Source: Toxorhynchites rutilus septentrionalis (Eukaryota > Arthropoda > Insecta > Diptera > Culicidae). From it: DNA of 64,000 nt. The stretch is taken from positions 115,938,035 through 116,002,034 of the forward strand of contig NC_073746.1 of NCBI RefSeq assembly GCF_029784135.1, in the 5' to 3' direction. Both the position numbers and the translations under genes were made by a program. Under the pieces are notes generated by a model. The model had not been told where the DNA came from. It saw only the letters and a list, made by a program, of their open reading frames with translations, and ran no database searches. Numbering within the stretch: position 1 is the stretch's first letter; each line of letters starts with the position of its first letter. Below are positions 1-11,398 of the stretch, piece after piece.

Positions 1-2424
1 AAACGCCAGACCTTCGATAACAATCTTGGACTTTTTGGAGGAGACGATTTCAACAACGCTCTCCAGACCATTGACGTTAATCAATTTATCACCGGATCGA
101 TTTCTCCGATAAACCTTGAGCCACAATGCGAAAACTTGGATGCTCCATGTGATACCGTGACACCTTTCCGTACACTCACCGGCCATTGCAATAATCTCCG
201 CAGTCCAAACCTTGGACAATCCCTAACCGTATTCGCCCGTCTACTGCCCCCAGTATATGACGATGGAATCTCACAACCCCGCACTATCGCTGTTTCCGGA
301 AGTCCTCTCCCAAATCCGCGAACAATTTCTTCGCTGATTCATCCAGATATTTCCAATCTTCACACACGCTACTCGCTGGTGGTGATGCAATACGCCCAAT
401 TCCTAGATCACGATCTAACCATGACGCCCATCCACAAAGGATTCCACGAATCCATCCCAAGCTGTCGGTCATGTGATTCCCCTCGCACTGTTCATCCAGA
501 GTGTAACCCCTTCCCAGTACCGCCTCGCGATCACTACTACCCAGAACTTAACGTGACCAGCGGTGAACGTCTTTGCTTCCCATTTATGCGATCGCTTCCA
601 GGTCAGCAAACTCTCGGACCACGTGAACAGATCAATCAGAACACTGCCTTCCTCGACGCCTCCCAAATATATGGTGAAAACGGTTGCGTTGGTAAGTCGC
701 TGCGAGGCTTCTCCGGACGTTTGAACTCCACCATTCACCCGCTTCGGGGAAAAGAACTGTTGCCGCAAACCCCCATCCATCCGGAGTGTAAATCCCCAAG
801 TGGTTACTGTTTCGCTGCCGGAGACGGTCGTGCCTCTGAACAGCCAGGTCTAACTACCATTCATACCATATTCATGCGGGAACACAACCGCATCGTTGAG
901 GGACTACGTGGCGTGAACCCACACTGGAATGGAGATCAGCTTTACGAGAATGCCCGGCGTATTGTTATCGCCCAAAACCAGCACATCACTTACAACGAGT
1001 TCCTCCCGCGTATCCTCAGCTGGAATGCTGTCAACTTGTATGGTCTTAAACTGTTGCCCCAGGGTTATTACAAAGACTACAATCCAACCTGCAATCCAGC
1101 GATTGTAACCGAGTTTGCATCTGCTGCCTTCCGTATCGGGCACTCGCTACTCCGTCCGCACATTCCCCGTCTGAGTGCGCAGCACCAACCAATTGATCCC
1201 CCAATTCTGCTGCGAGATGGATTCTTCAAGATGGACATCTTCGTCCAGCAGCCAGGACTTATCGACGAGATCGCTCGTGGGTTGGTGGCTACCCCAATGG
1301 AGACCCTCGATCAGTTCATCACCGGCGAGGTCACAAATCACCTATTCGAAGACCGACGCATTCCGTTCTCGGGAATTGATTTGGTGGCACTGAACATACA
1401 ACGGGCGCGTGATCACGGAATTCCATCGTACAACAACTATCGCGCCCTCTGCAATCTGAAACGGGCCCAAACATGGGACGATCTTAGCCGAGAAATGCCT
1501 CCCGAGGTGATCTCCCGTCTGAAGCGTATCTATGCCAGTGTAGACGATATTGATCTATTCCCCGGTGGTATGTCCGAAAGACCCTTGCAGGGTGGCCTCG
1601 TGGGTCCAACGTTTGCCTGCATCATTGCTATCCAGTTCAGGCAGCTGAGGAAGTGCGATCGTCATTGGTGAGTTCAATTGATACGTTCGTATTGTTGTTA
1701 TCTTCATATTTTGAGTATGTAACAGGTATGAAAACGATGATCCAGTTGTCAAGTTCACGGAGGCGCAGTTGGCAGAAATCCGGAAGACCACGCTATCCAA
1801 GATATTCTGCGAGAACCTCGATATCCAGGGTGATATGCAGCGAGCTGCCTTCGATCTTCCCAGCAATTTCCTGTAAGGAACCAATCCTCAAAATGTTTTT
1901 GCGAATCAAACCTGAGTGTTCCCTTTTTCCGTAGGAATCCACGAATCCCATGTAACTCAATGCAACAGATCGATCTCAGTGCTTGGCGGGAGAACATTGT
2001 CCAGGGCTGCCATATCGGAGGCAAACAGGTCAATGTTGGTGAATCGGCCTTCCCCTCACCGTGCACAAGCTGTATTTGCACAAATGAAGGCGTAAGTGAA
2101 GAACCCATGAGGGGATCAAATCCCTAGAGCAAAGATTCAATTTCGTATTTTTTATTCCAGCCCCAGTGTGCATCCCTCCGCATCACCGACTGCGCCCAGC
2201 TGGCCCGCGAGTGGCCCCGGGATGTGATCCTGCGGGATGACATCTGTAGCGCCCAGTGCGGGCTGGTGCTGCAAAACGGTGCCCCCCAGGGACGTCAGCT
2301 CCCGCTGAACCTCAGAACGCCTCCCCAGCGAATCGCTCGTTCGCGTACCATCCAGCAGCAGACCTCCAGCCCGATCAGCTTCCAGGGCTTCCAGTTTCCC
2401 GATCTGACGCAGTTCATCGGTTAA
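1..2424 (+). CDS. Animal haem peroxidase, 3' part (4 exons)
   Basis: The reading frame is open from base 1, so the start lies upstream. Exons are 1-1667, 1726-1872, 1935-2091 and 2161-2424, all with GT/AG ends and matching phases, giving 744 residues plus TAA. Counting from base 1, the sequence shows the distal haem motif FLDHDL (His137, flanked by the Asp that esterifies haem in this family), the catalytic pair in GDGRASEQ (Arg277, Glu280), the REHNR block, the proximal His381 in RIGHSLLRP, and the late RDHGIPSYNNYR signature. After the peroxidase domain a Cys-rich tail (CTSCICT, then CAQLAREW and CSAQCG) resembles tails of chorion-peroxidase/peroxinectin-like proteins. Such enzymes are usually secreted or membrane-facing, use hydrogen peroxide, and crosslink protein tyrosines or make oxidants. 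The exact orthologue is not settled. Base composition is clearly more GC-rich than the surrounding repeats, and no damage is seen. Confidence 0.93.
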
Positions 2425-3010
2425 ACGAACCTCAAATGACTACGATACTGTAGTGTTGTGTTGTAAATATTGAGCGGCCATATTACCAACTCTTTTTTTG
2501 TTTATTCTGTTTTATTTTCCTTCAAACTGCCTTTTTCGTTGCTTTGACGCGTTTCTCTCAAAGCGATAGTTACAGCGATCTACTTTATATTTTCTGTGTA
2601 AATATTAGAGTAGTGTAAGCGAATGAAATGGGAAAGAATACCGAAATTTTCACGTTCTTTAATTTATCTATAATATTCCATTTGATTTTAACAATGAAAC
2701 AAATTCTTGCATGTGCTCAACGACGTGCGGCATGTTATGTATAAACTTTATCCCAAACCCAAAACATGGGAAAAATATCTTGTTAACTCGTAGGTAGACG
2801 TAAAGATGCAGACTTGCGAGAAGTCTAGTAAAAAAAAGCAGGCGGAAGAAATGCAATGGAATAAATGCGAACAAAACTAGTGATATAAACATATGTAACG
2901 ATAAGTGTTTAGGCAACCTTAGTTCAAACCAGAAATTTTAATATTTTTATGAAAATATCCATACTAGATTCTTACTATCCTGTAGCATAGCGTTCAATGA
3001 AAAGTTGATT

Positions 3011-3016
3011 AATAAA
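3011..3016 (+). terminator. Candidate polyadenylation signal of the peroxidase gene
   Basis: The first good AATAAA downstream of the peroxidase stop codon is here, about 590 bases after it. The stretch 2425-3010 has no long reading frame and no recognised repeat, which fits a 3' untranslated region. The assignment is by position only. Confidence 0.45.
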
Positions 3017-3288
3017 GTGTATTTATAGAAATTAAAATAATGCTCCGATACACTCATTATTATTAAACACTTTCGAGAGAACAACCTCAACTGGAATGTC
3101 AAGCGAAGTTTGATTGAAACGATCGATTTCCTGTAAAAATTGTACTCGTGAACAAATGCAACACTTTCTTTTAAGCATAACTTCTTTTTGCACAGGTTAA
3201 AAAAAGATCAAATTTTGGGTGAAATTAGTTTACAGTGTAATGTTTACATGTGCAAACTTTCGCCACAATCTGTCAAGTGGTTATCGAG

Positions 3289-3859
3289 ATGGTTTCCAAG
3301 CAAGAAATGCTTCGACAAAAAAATATGAGCGCGGTTGTGGAAAATCCAGGCCAAAAGCGAAGATAACCAACACCGTGAAGACATGGAAGTGTCGGATTAC
3401 TTCAAGCGCAATCCGAACCTTTCGATTCGGGACTTGGCCAAAAAGGACAATTCATCCGTCTGGTTCGTCCAACAGACAATGAAGCTGGCCGGACTTCATG
3501 GCATCAAGGTAAGGAAGGCGCTTACCCTAAAGGATAACCAGAATACGGTGGCCATATTCCGCGCCAGGAAACTGCACCGCGAATAGTAGGTGAAGGAGTG
3601 GTACGAAGCCAACGATGTTGTTTGTGTGTCGAAGGAGGAAAATCCTCCAAACTCGCCAGAACTTCGCCCGATAGATAAATTGTGGGCGATTATGAAGGTC
3701 AAGCTCCGGAAAACAGGGAAGGTCTTCGAAAACGACCAGACTTTAAAGAAATAACGGATTAAAGGTTAGAAGAAAGATGGAGGAAGTGTTGCGCAGGATT
3801 TGATGGGTAGAGTTAATTCCAAGGTGCGGACATTTAGCCTAGGAGAGGAGGTTGATTAA
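3289..3859 (+). pseudogene. Internally deleted DD37E-like mariner transposase
   Basis: The copy starts with MVSKQE at 3289, shifts frame near 3335, then reads a helix-turn-helix region (DYFKRNPNLSIRDLAKKDNS) up to LHRE and a TAG at 3584-3586. Directly after the stop, in the same frame, comes VKEWYEAND and ENPPNSPELRPIDKLW, which matches the end of the catalytic domain of the ITmD37E element at 36.3-37.6 kb. About 160 residues carrying the first two catalytic aspartates are missing, and the catalytic Glu of RPIEKYW is Asp here. The C-terminal end VNSKVRTFSLGEEVD closes at 3859. Clear terminal inverted repeats were not found. It cannot encode an active enzyme; at most it is a passenger that was once mobilised by a full-length relative. 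Confidence 0.75.
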
Positions 3860-4020
3860 ACCAACAATGCAAATATGTATAATTTTATTCCCTGAGAGTG
3901 TTTTTATTTATTCCCTTAGAGTTTCAGAAATATTCCACTTAAAATGATTTTTTGGTGATTTTTTCAAGTACAGTCTTAACTTAGCTAGCTGTAAGAGTTA
4001 CCTTGAAAAGCGCAGCTTAA

Positions 4021-5290
4021 TCTATATAAATAAAAATGTAAGGCGAAATCTGTTGGTAAGCGGAAAACCCGAAGAAGGGATGGTCCGATTTTAGCCTTCT
4101 TTATTTTATTGTATTCGTCTCTTCCCGTAAATCAATATAGTGGAGAGAAAATCCGGAAAATTTTCGGAAAACTCTGAAGGAAGGTCGGAAAAATCGCATA
4201 ATTGAATTCCCACATGTTCGAAAATTACATCATAGTAAGCGTTATTAGTCCATTCGATGTTTGCGCCATCGAAATTGATCTTTGTTCGTGAGTGGAAATG
4301 GATTTTCAGGCGGAATAACGCATTTCCATATCTTATATCTATATGAATGAAACCGTGAGGCAAAATCTGTTGGTAAGCGGAAAACCCGAAGAAGGGATGG
4401 TCCGATTTTAGCCTCCTGTATTTTGTTGTATTCACCTCTTCCCGTTTATCAATATAGTGGAGAGAAAAATCGGAAAATCCTGAAGGAAGGTCGGAGTATT
4501 CGGAAAATTGAATTCCCACATGTTCGAAAATTACATCATAATAAGCGTTGTTAGTCCATTCGATATTTGCGCTAGCGAAATTGATCTTTGTTTGTTTGAT
4601 GGATTTTCAGGCGAAATATAGCATTTCCATATCTTATATCTATAAAAAAAAAGGAACGCCCAATGTGTTGGTAAGCGCAAAACCCGAGGAAGGAATGGTT
4701 CAATTTGAGTCATCTATATATTGTTACATTCGTCTCTTCCCGTAGATCAATATAGCGGAGAGAAAAATCGGAAAATTGAATTCCCATATGTTCTACAATT
4801 AGCTAAGCGTTGTTAGTCCATTTGATGTTGGCGCTAACGAAATTGATTTTTGTTCGAAAGTGGAAAAGGATTTTCAGATAGAATAACGCATTCCTATATC
4901 TTCTATCTATATAAACAAAAATGGAAGGCCAAATGTGTTGGTGTGCCCTAAACCCGAGGAAGGAATGGTCCGAATTGAGCTATCTTTATTTTGTAATATT
5001 CTCTGTATCAAACATGTATTACATGCAACGGAGAAACATGATATTTCGAAATGCATGAAGAATCTTGAACGAGAATTGTGTCTGAAAATAATTTTATATC
5101 ATAAGGACGAATTTTTGTAAAAGTACTAGACAATTTATAATAAAAGGAAATTTTAAAGGGTCAAAGGGTAATCAATCAATGAAGAGTTCAGTGATTGGAC
5201 TCACTAACGTTCACTTAGTAAGAAAACGTGGATGTTTGAAGGTATTCAAATCAAAAAATCTGTTCTGGGCGGGACGAAGTTCGTTGGATC
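4021..5290 (+). repeat. Four tandem copies of the Helitron 5' unit
   Basis: The start motif TCTATATRAATR recurs at 4021, 4338, 4639 and 4916 (periods 317, 301 and 277 bases). Each unit continues with a block reading TGTTGGTAAGCG or a close variant and then AACCCGARGAAGGRATGG, and units 1-3 end with CGCATTTCCATATCTTATA or a close variant. The units differ by many substitutions and small deletions, so the amplification is old. Short open frames on the minus strand here are by-products of the repeat. Confidence 0.8.
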
Positions 5291-5296
5291 AGCTAG
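4021..5296 (+). mobile_element. Non-autonomous Helitron
   Basis: The element starts with TCTATATAAATAAAAATG at 4021 and ends with GGGACGAAGTTCGTTGGATC then AGCTAG at 5296. It sits between an A (4020) and a T (5297), the normal Helitron target, and has no target duplication. TC at the 5' end and CTAG at the 3' end are the family hallmarks. No Rep or helicase sequence is present, so movement would need an autonomous relative. The interior is four tandem versions of the 5' unit (separate entry). A second copy of the same family lies at 63100-63590. Confidence 0.85.
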
Positions 5297-5881
5297 TATA
5301 TGATAAAACAGCTTAATGACAATGCCTATTTTACAGGCTTCATTCTGAATGTTTCAATATCTCTGATTGATTTAGATTCATCTGTTGAGTCTAGTTATAT
5401 TTGATAAAAGAAACTACTTACACCAGCGCATTTGACATTGTAGTGCTCGAGATGATCGCTTGTAAAACATGGCGACCTAGCGGGGATCTGGGGAAAACAG
5501 GTCGTTCAGAATTTGTTCAATGGCAGTCTTTTATGACTAACGTAATGTCACAGAGGGGACGTTCATAATGTTCCAAGGCTGAAAGGGGACGCGCACAAAG
5601 ACGCGCGTGGTGCGCTTTATGGTCCAGTGGAATCATTGCTTAGTTTTTCTTCAAAGGTCACTTTGATGCTATCATCACCGACAATTGAGTGTTCTTATTT
5701 CGGAGAAGCTGTTGCCCAAACCTGCAAGACAAAAGAAAAACGAATCGACATTTTTTTAAATGCAGTTTTGCAAATCAGGTGGTTATAGTTTTAAAATTAC
5801 CAAAAGCAAACCGAAAAAAAAAGTTCTCTTAATATGTTGGAAGCATAAATTTGTAAAAATAGAACAAACAGGAAATATATA
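5297..5881. other. Spacer without recognised features
   Basis: No coding exon, RNA gene or clear repeat boundary was recognised between the Helitron end and the Tc1 element. A short GC-richer patch at 5570-5620 (GACGCGCACAAAGACGCGCG) stands out but could not be assigned. Confidence 0.5.
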
Positions 5882-7227
5882 CAGTCAATCGCACAATTGA
5901 GTATACACATGCTACTTGACGATACTCTCCATTTATTTGGTACAAAATATTTTGAATACATTTCTTCTTTTGATGCATATTAATAACACACACATTTAAC
6001 TAACTATGCGGGCAAGAATATTTCCCGAAAATTGTTTGCCTATTATTTGAAAAATTGAGTGTATACCTTAAATTTCTCCGAACCAATTAACCTTTTTAGT
6101 AAGATCTTGGCGAATTATCATTCTTTTTTCGTCAGTGTGTGACGTTAACACCAAACCACTGCTTGGGCAGTGTTGGTTTTCGTTTTTTGCAAATATTTGA
6201 AGAAGTTTTTATCGAAATGGCAAGTAAGAAGAAAGAAACAGTAAATGTTACACGTACAATAATAATAAGTAAGACCTGTCGAGGAGTGACATTGCGGGAA
6301 ATAGCAGCTACTGTCGGAAGAACCCTCGCTACAATAAAGAAAATCACAAACAAGTGGAAATACGAAGGAACCAGGGATAATCTCCCGGATAGAGGAAGCA
6401 AACGGATCGTATCTTCTGATGATGAATGGGTAATTGTTCGAACATTGCGAAAGAACCCTCAAAAAACATTCCTAAATTGACTACCGAAGTAGCCGGCATC
6501 ATTCGGAGGCCTGTCTGTGCAGAAAAGCGTGAAAAGTATTTCATCTCAAAGGTGAATATGAAAAAACGACTACAGTTTGCTAAGGCATATGTAAACAGAC
6601 CTAACGTGTTGTAGAACAAGGTCTTTTATACGGATGAGCCTAAAACCATTATCTTTGAATCGAATGGAAGACAAATGGCGTGGAGGTAACCAAGATCGGT
6701 GCTTCATATTCAGTATTTGGTTACCACAGTAAAACACGGTGGCGGTAGTCAGTTGATGTAAGGTACATTGGCGGCTTCTGGAACTGGAACCATGGTGTTT
6801 ATCGATTCGACAATGGAGAAAATGGCTTAATTGATCTTCCTGAAACGTAACCTTCAGTCTCCCATTCAGAAATTCGGTCTCCCTCGTGATTACTACTTTC
6901 AACAGAATAATGACCCGAAGCAAACTGACTTCGTGGTGCGGGAATGCCTGCTCTATAATGTCCCAATCAACTCAAAACACCTCCGAAATCACCGAACTTG
7001 AACACTATTGAGTATCTATGGTGGGAAATCAAGAACCATCCATCCATCGAAATCTAGAGAAAGAAGCGAAACTCAAAACGACGATCACGGAGATCTGGGA
7101 GGATTTCCGTCCGAGTAAAATGGATCGATTCTACGATGAATATAAGTTAATTATTCACTTTTTAACCCCGAAAAACTCGAAAATAACAAACCAGTACGAG
7201 TTGCATACTCAAATTTGCGATTGACTG
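5882..7227 (+). mobile_element. Tc1-like (DD34E-type) DNA transposon, inactive
   Basis: Ends are CAGTCAATCGCA...TTGAGTAT at the left and the complementary ATACTCAAATTTGCGATTGACTG at the right, flanked on both sides by TA, the Tc1/mariner target duplication. Total length is 1346 bases, normal for Tc1. The transposase begins with MASKKKET at 6217 and shows an N-terminal helix-turn-helix (GVTLREIAATVGRTLATIKK), then VNMKKRLQFAKAYVN, FYTDEPK (first catalytic Asp), QQNNDPKQ (second Asp) and LNTIEYLWW (catalytic Glu). The frame is broken near 6465, at the stop codon at 6612-6614 where Trp is expected (NVLxNKVF), and several more times downstream. The ends are far better preserved than the gene. Confidence 0.88.
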
Positions 7228-7230
7228 TAT

Positions 7231-7297
7231 AAACAATTTTCTTAGCTCTATGGTTAGTAAGGTGAAAGACCGAATACTCGCGGTGGACTCGAGTTTA
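7231..7297 (-). repeat. Fragment of I-clade LINE 3' end
   Basis: The stretch CTATGGTTAGTAAGGTG followed by ACTCGCGGTGGACTCGAG matches, in the same orientation, the 3' end of the I-clade LINE at 26930-27010 and a diverged version near 45400. No coding part is attached here. It is directly next to the Tc1 right end, so the Tc1 may have inserted beside or into an older LINE tail. Confidence 0.6.
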
Positions 7298-7499
7298 ATA
7301 TTCTGTATTTTTATCGATTCGAAATATTTTGATCGGCTTGATAAAATTCCATTCTGTATTCCGTTGGAGTTGTTCGAAATAGGGAATGCGAAATTATAAC
7401 TCGAACGAAATGCAAGTCCGGCGAAATGCAGAATCGGGATGATTATCTGCCCTCTGGTATACAGGACCTTACACATGGATAGTTGAATGATTTTTCTTA

Positions 7500-7544
7500 A
7501 AAAGATATTTCAACATGTTTTATCAACATGCTGAAATATCTTTT
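7500..7544. repeat. Small perfect-type hairpin
   Basis: AAAAGATATTTCAaCATG at 7500-7517 pairs with CATGCTGAAATATCTTTT at 7527-7544, leaving a 9-base loop. One base pair in the stem is mismatched. It could be the core of a small palindromic transposon remnant; nothing links it to a gene. Confidence 0.6.
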
Positions 7545-7861
7545 CAAGTTTTAAATTCGTGAAATGAAGATTGGACATGTCTGCATTTCCTGAATCCATG
7601 CAGAGACCGCATCGATCGAGTGATAGCTATCGGTGTAACTGTCAGAATTTTTCGAGTTGGTTGGTTTGCTTATTGCATATTTTCAGAGCATTATTTTGTT
7701 TTGGTTTGCGAAACCTTTGGGCTGTACTCCAATGCTATTTTTATACGTGTGTAACTTTTTTTTCCGTTGGTAAAAGTTTATGAAACCCTGAGCATAACTA
7801 GCTTGGAGTGTGTTCTTTACATGTGCAAAATGTCATAACAATCGGTTCAGTGGTTATCGAG

Positions 7862-8244
7862 ATGTCATCGAAACAAGAAGAAAATCGCCAGAGAATTTTG
7901 GAAAATCCGACTGCGACCTTGACATGGATCGGAAGACAACTGGGAATCACCCATACAACTGTGTTTCGGGCGGTAAAATCGTTTAAGGAGTCTCAGACGA
8001 CCGAGCTTGATGTGGAAGAAAATCGAAGACAGCTGACCCAGTGAAGGCCCGGAAGGTGTTGGATTATTTCAAACGTAATCCAAACCTTTCGATTCGCGAC
8101 GCGGCTCTGAAGGCAAAGTGTTCCGCCTGGTTTGTTCAGCAAACCCTGAAACGAGCTGGGCTTCGTGTATTCAAGGTCCGTGACCAACAAAACACGGCGG
8201 CCAAATCCCGCGCAAGGAAGCTGCAGTCAGAATCCCAGCGATGA
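7862..8244 (+). pseudogene. N-terminal half of a DD37E-like mariner transposase
   Basis: The reading frame starts MSSKQEENRQRILENPTATL at 7862 and contains a helix-turn-helix (IGRQLGITHTTVFRAVKSF). The frame shifts near 8035 and resumes with VLDYFKRNPNLSIRDAALKA up to RARKLQSESQR and a TGA at 8242-8244. It is closely related to the copy at 3289, and both share the leader TTTACATGTGCAAA upstream and TCAGTGGTTATCGAGATG just before the start. The whole catalytic domain is absent and the sequence after 8244 is unrelated, so the copy is 3'-truncated. Confidence 0.72.
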
Positions 8245-8465
8245 ACACGAAGAATCATACGATCGAGACTAATGAAAGAACCAGTGAGTTTGCCCGTCCA
8301 CCGATGATATCAGCGCAAACAGAGACGAATAAGAAAACATGGAATCAGATCGGCAAAAAGTATGCGAGTCCTTACCTTTTAATTGTTATTGAAAAGAATA
8401 AGAACATTACACAATACTACTATAATATTACTCGAAAACAATAAATATCAAAAGCGGGTTCACAG

Positions 8466-10101
8466 CTATTTCTTCGAGAAAAAACTCATAAGCGAGCCTT
8501 GTTTCGTTTTCGGTGTCGGCGGCGTCACCTTGCTGGCCTTTTTATCGTTCGTTTTAGCTTCTGACTGCTTTTTACCGTTAGCATTGGCAGCCGTAGGAGA
8601 ATCCTTCCTTTTTGCTGCATTATTGTTGTTCATAAACGCATCAGCCTCATCCTCCGAGGCCGAAACCATTTCGTAATCTTTCGTGGTTACTGGAATGCAA
8701 GAAAATAGCTCATATTTTCAAATTGTAACAATTTCAGAAATTTTCGTTACTCACTGAGGTACCCGCTATCGCTATCCATGAAGGTCTTCGTTACCATCTT
8801 TCGGACTTTTGCCCTTCTCCGGTCTGAACCATTCATTTCCTTTTCTACGGGACTCTTGGCGGTAATATCTTCCTTTTTAATCTTCTCTTCCTTCATCTCT
8901 GTGTCCTCTGCGTCGTCAAAGTCGAACACGATCAATCGCTCTTCCGGCTCCTTCAAGCTTTTGTTCCCTTCATCCTCCTCTTCGCTGGAATCTTCAATTT
9001 CCAGAATCCTGCTCTTCTTGCTTGGATTCGCTTTGCTCGCCCCGCCTTTCTTAAAGGTTAGTGGCTTCTTCCCGCCACCCTTTTTTTTCGTTTCCTTCTT
9101 TTCCTGTGGCGTATTCGGAACAACTTCTTCGTCCTCCGAATCGGAAATCATGCGCTTCCACCGTTGAGTTTCCACTTTTGTCCCGTTCGAGTTCACAGTA
9201 TCATCCGATTCTTGCTTCTCCTTGTGTTTAGGGGATAATTTTTCCACTTTAACTACCGCTGGCTTTTCTGCGGTTGTAGAAGTCGAAGAAGCTGTGGATG
9301 GTTTGTCGGAAGGTGCTTTATTAGAGAAGTACGATGCAATGGACCCTTTTCCAGAGGTCGCCTTTTTATCATCTTTTTTCTTATTCGGCGATTTCTGGGA
9401 AGCGGGAGTCTTTTCAGACTCTTGTTTGATCGCTGGAGGGCTCTGCTTCTCTTCCTTAACTGGAGGTTTTGGTTCGGTCTTAGGTTTTGAGTTCGCATTA
9501 GAAGCGCTGGCCGTGAACATGGAATTTATTTTAGGTTTAGACTCCTGTTTAACAACGGTCGGTGGAGGGTTAGTGGGTGTGAACACCTTTACATCACGTT
9601 TTTCTGCTTTTAGTGAAAGCTTGACACTGAAAAGGAAATTATTAGCATTTTGAGTACAATTGCATGTAGAATGTCGAAATTTACACTCTAATCTCGTTGT
9701 TGCCTTGTATATTCAAGCTTTTGGACGAATCCGAAGCAACACTCACAGAATACAGCATACTGGATACATTTTTCGCCTTGGATTCAATCGTTCCGACCTT
9801 TTTCTCATCAGCAACGGTTATGAAAACATTTCCCTTTTTGATGTCGACACCTCGAACAATATACTCTTTCGTCAGCTTTGTTTTCACACAATTTTTATCG
9901 ATCCACCGCTGTAAAACCTTAACGGCATCCGAATAATCTAGCCCATAGTTATTGGATATCACCCGGACCGATACCTTGAACACATATTTTTTTAATATTA
10001 CATTGACAATGGTAACCATAATTCATTTGAACCTTTTCCCGAGCATCCATAACTTTGTGAGTTATCTCCTCCAAGCAAGTTTGTTCTAGATCGGGATCCA
10101 T
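8466..10101 (-). CDS. PolD3: DNA polymerase delta subunit 3 (POLD3/p66)
   Basis: Four exons on the minus strand: 10101-10033, 9974-9685, 9626-8755 and 8689-8466, giving 484 residues plus TAG; phases 0, 2 and 1 all match. The start MDPDLEQTCLEE at 10101 was chosen because the first intron (58 bases, weak GTTCAA donor) restores the frame into VSVRVISNNYG. The N-terminal third is the winged-helix region that contacts the B subunit. The middle is Lys/Glu/Ser/Pro-rich and disordered, with a run of Asp/Glu/Ser blocks. The C-terminus QGSLMSFFSKK is a consensus PIP box (Q-x-x-L-x-x-F-F) that binds PCNA. A second PIP-like string, KGSIASYFS, lies in the middle. Length fits the family (human about 466). 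The protein is a nuclear replication and repair factor. No damage is seen. Confidence 0.93.
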
Positions 10102-10826
10102 TTGCGAGGGATATTGCTAACCGATCAAACCGCAACAAATTTCTGACAACACCTGATGAGATTTAAAAATCTTTGGATTAGCACATCAGAAGCACATCAA
10201 ATCAAGTATCGAAAACGAAATAACAGATTTATCACGCAAACGGGTTTGACAGATCATTGTTTTGCGGTGGATTTGTTTGTTTCCCGCGAATTAGTAATTC
10301 GGAGGGGAAGGCAACATTGAAACACTGAAACAAATGTCCTTCTGTCGGCGATAATTCCCATTTCCAAATGCTGTGAACAAATCATTGCATAAAATACACA
10401 AAATACGTACGAAGATCACAGAGTTTCGATTGATTCTCTCGACTTGTGACTACGTCGCTGTAGTTCTCACTGAAACCTGGCTTCATGCGGGCATTTCAGA
10501 TTGTAAACTATCATAAAATTATCAGTTGTTTCGCTGCAACCGTAATCGAGCAACCAGCCAATTTTCCAGATGAGGCTGTGTACTTATTGCGGTAAAATCC
10601 AACTACTCGTGTGCTGTAGTACTGCTAGAGGACTGTGGCCATCTTGAGCAAGTGGTAGCGCGCATTAAGTGCGATTCACATACAACATCCACGTTACGTT
10701 CACGTCACGTCATGTCACGTTATGTCAATTATTCTCTCATGCAATTCTTATAGAAACATTCACATATACCGGTCACGTAACGACCCGTCAGCGACCGATT
10801 TACGAAAACGGCCTGCAGTACGACGG
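10102..10826. other. Upstream region of PolD3, no gene seen
   Basis: No reading frame with recognisable content was found. 10680-10740 holds a cluster of ACGTTACGT/CACGTCACGT-type short repeats, common at the ends of mosquito miniature transposons, but no boundary could be drawn. The PolD3 promoter must lie at the left side of this stretch. Confidence 0.5.
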
Positions 10827-11398
10827 TGTCGCGACCGCCAATATTATCCATTGTGATCAATGGATAGGCTTCAAATATGAAATCTCAGTCCAGAAGTTTC
10901 ATTGCTAGCTACAGCGAGGAAAACTCATTAAAACCCTTTCTGTAGCTAGCTAATACGTGGGTGCCAATCACGTAATGCGGCGTTGATTCCACACTGCGAC
11001 ACTCTCTCGGCTCAATGGAAGCGCGTCCTCACGCTATCAGCGGAGAGAGAGTGCCGACAATGTTCAGCTCGCGATGTTATTGCTGCTGCTACCGAAGCGA
11101 GGCAAAGCTCGATTGTTGGTTGTCCGGATGAACTTCGATGTCCGCTGCTACTGCTGCTTCTGTTGCTGCTGCTATTGAAGCAGACCGATGCGACACCTAG
11201 CTTGATTATCGGCTGCTCGGGATAGCTCCGTTGTTCGCTGCAGCCACTGCTACTGGTTTTCCTTCCAGATGTTGCTCGTATCACGTCCGTTGTCAGAATG
11301 CCGGCTGCGCGGAATGGCTCGCGCTTTTATACCCTGACTCATGTTTTCCTTTCATCTGATTGTTCTATAGTTTTCATGGCATGTTTCTCATGCTTTTT
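10827..11398 (+). repeat. 0.57-kb repeat block, copy 1 (empty-site copy)
   Basis: Begins TGTCGCGACCGCCAATATTA and ends GGCATGTTTCTCATGCTTTT. It is nearly identical to 14730-15310, the main difference being a 12-base gap after GCTACCGAAG. It contains an inverted repeat (TAGCTACAG near 10907 and CTGTAGCTA near 10940) and GCT-rich trinucleotide runs at 11080-11170. Here the sequence continues directly into TTATTATTATT; in copy 2 the same point is interrupted by the histone-carrying element. A TATA-like GCTTTTATACCC lies at 11322-11333. Confidence 0.85.

Noticed and set aside
1653..1934. Plus-strand frame overlapping the peroxidase introns
   Set aside because: It reads through both introns out of frame with the peroxidase; the spliced frame restores a conserved peroxidase C-terminus.
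8778..9167. 129-codon plus-strand frame rich in Phe/Ser/Leu
   Set aside because: Antisense shadow of the acidic region of PolD3.
9222..9653. 143-codon open frame on the plus strand
   Set aside because: It lies entirely antisense to the PolD3 exon 3, whose Lys/Glu/Ser-rich codons leave the opposite strand open; no independent protein features.
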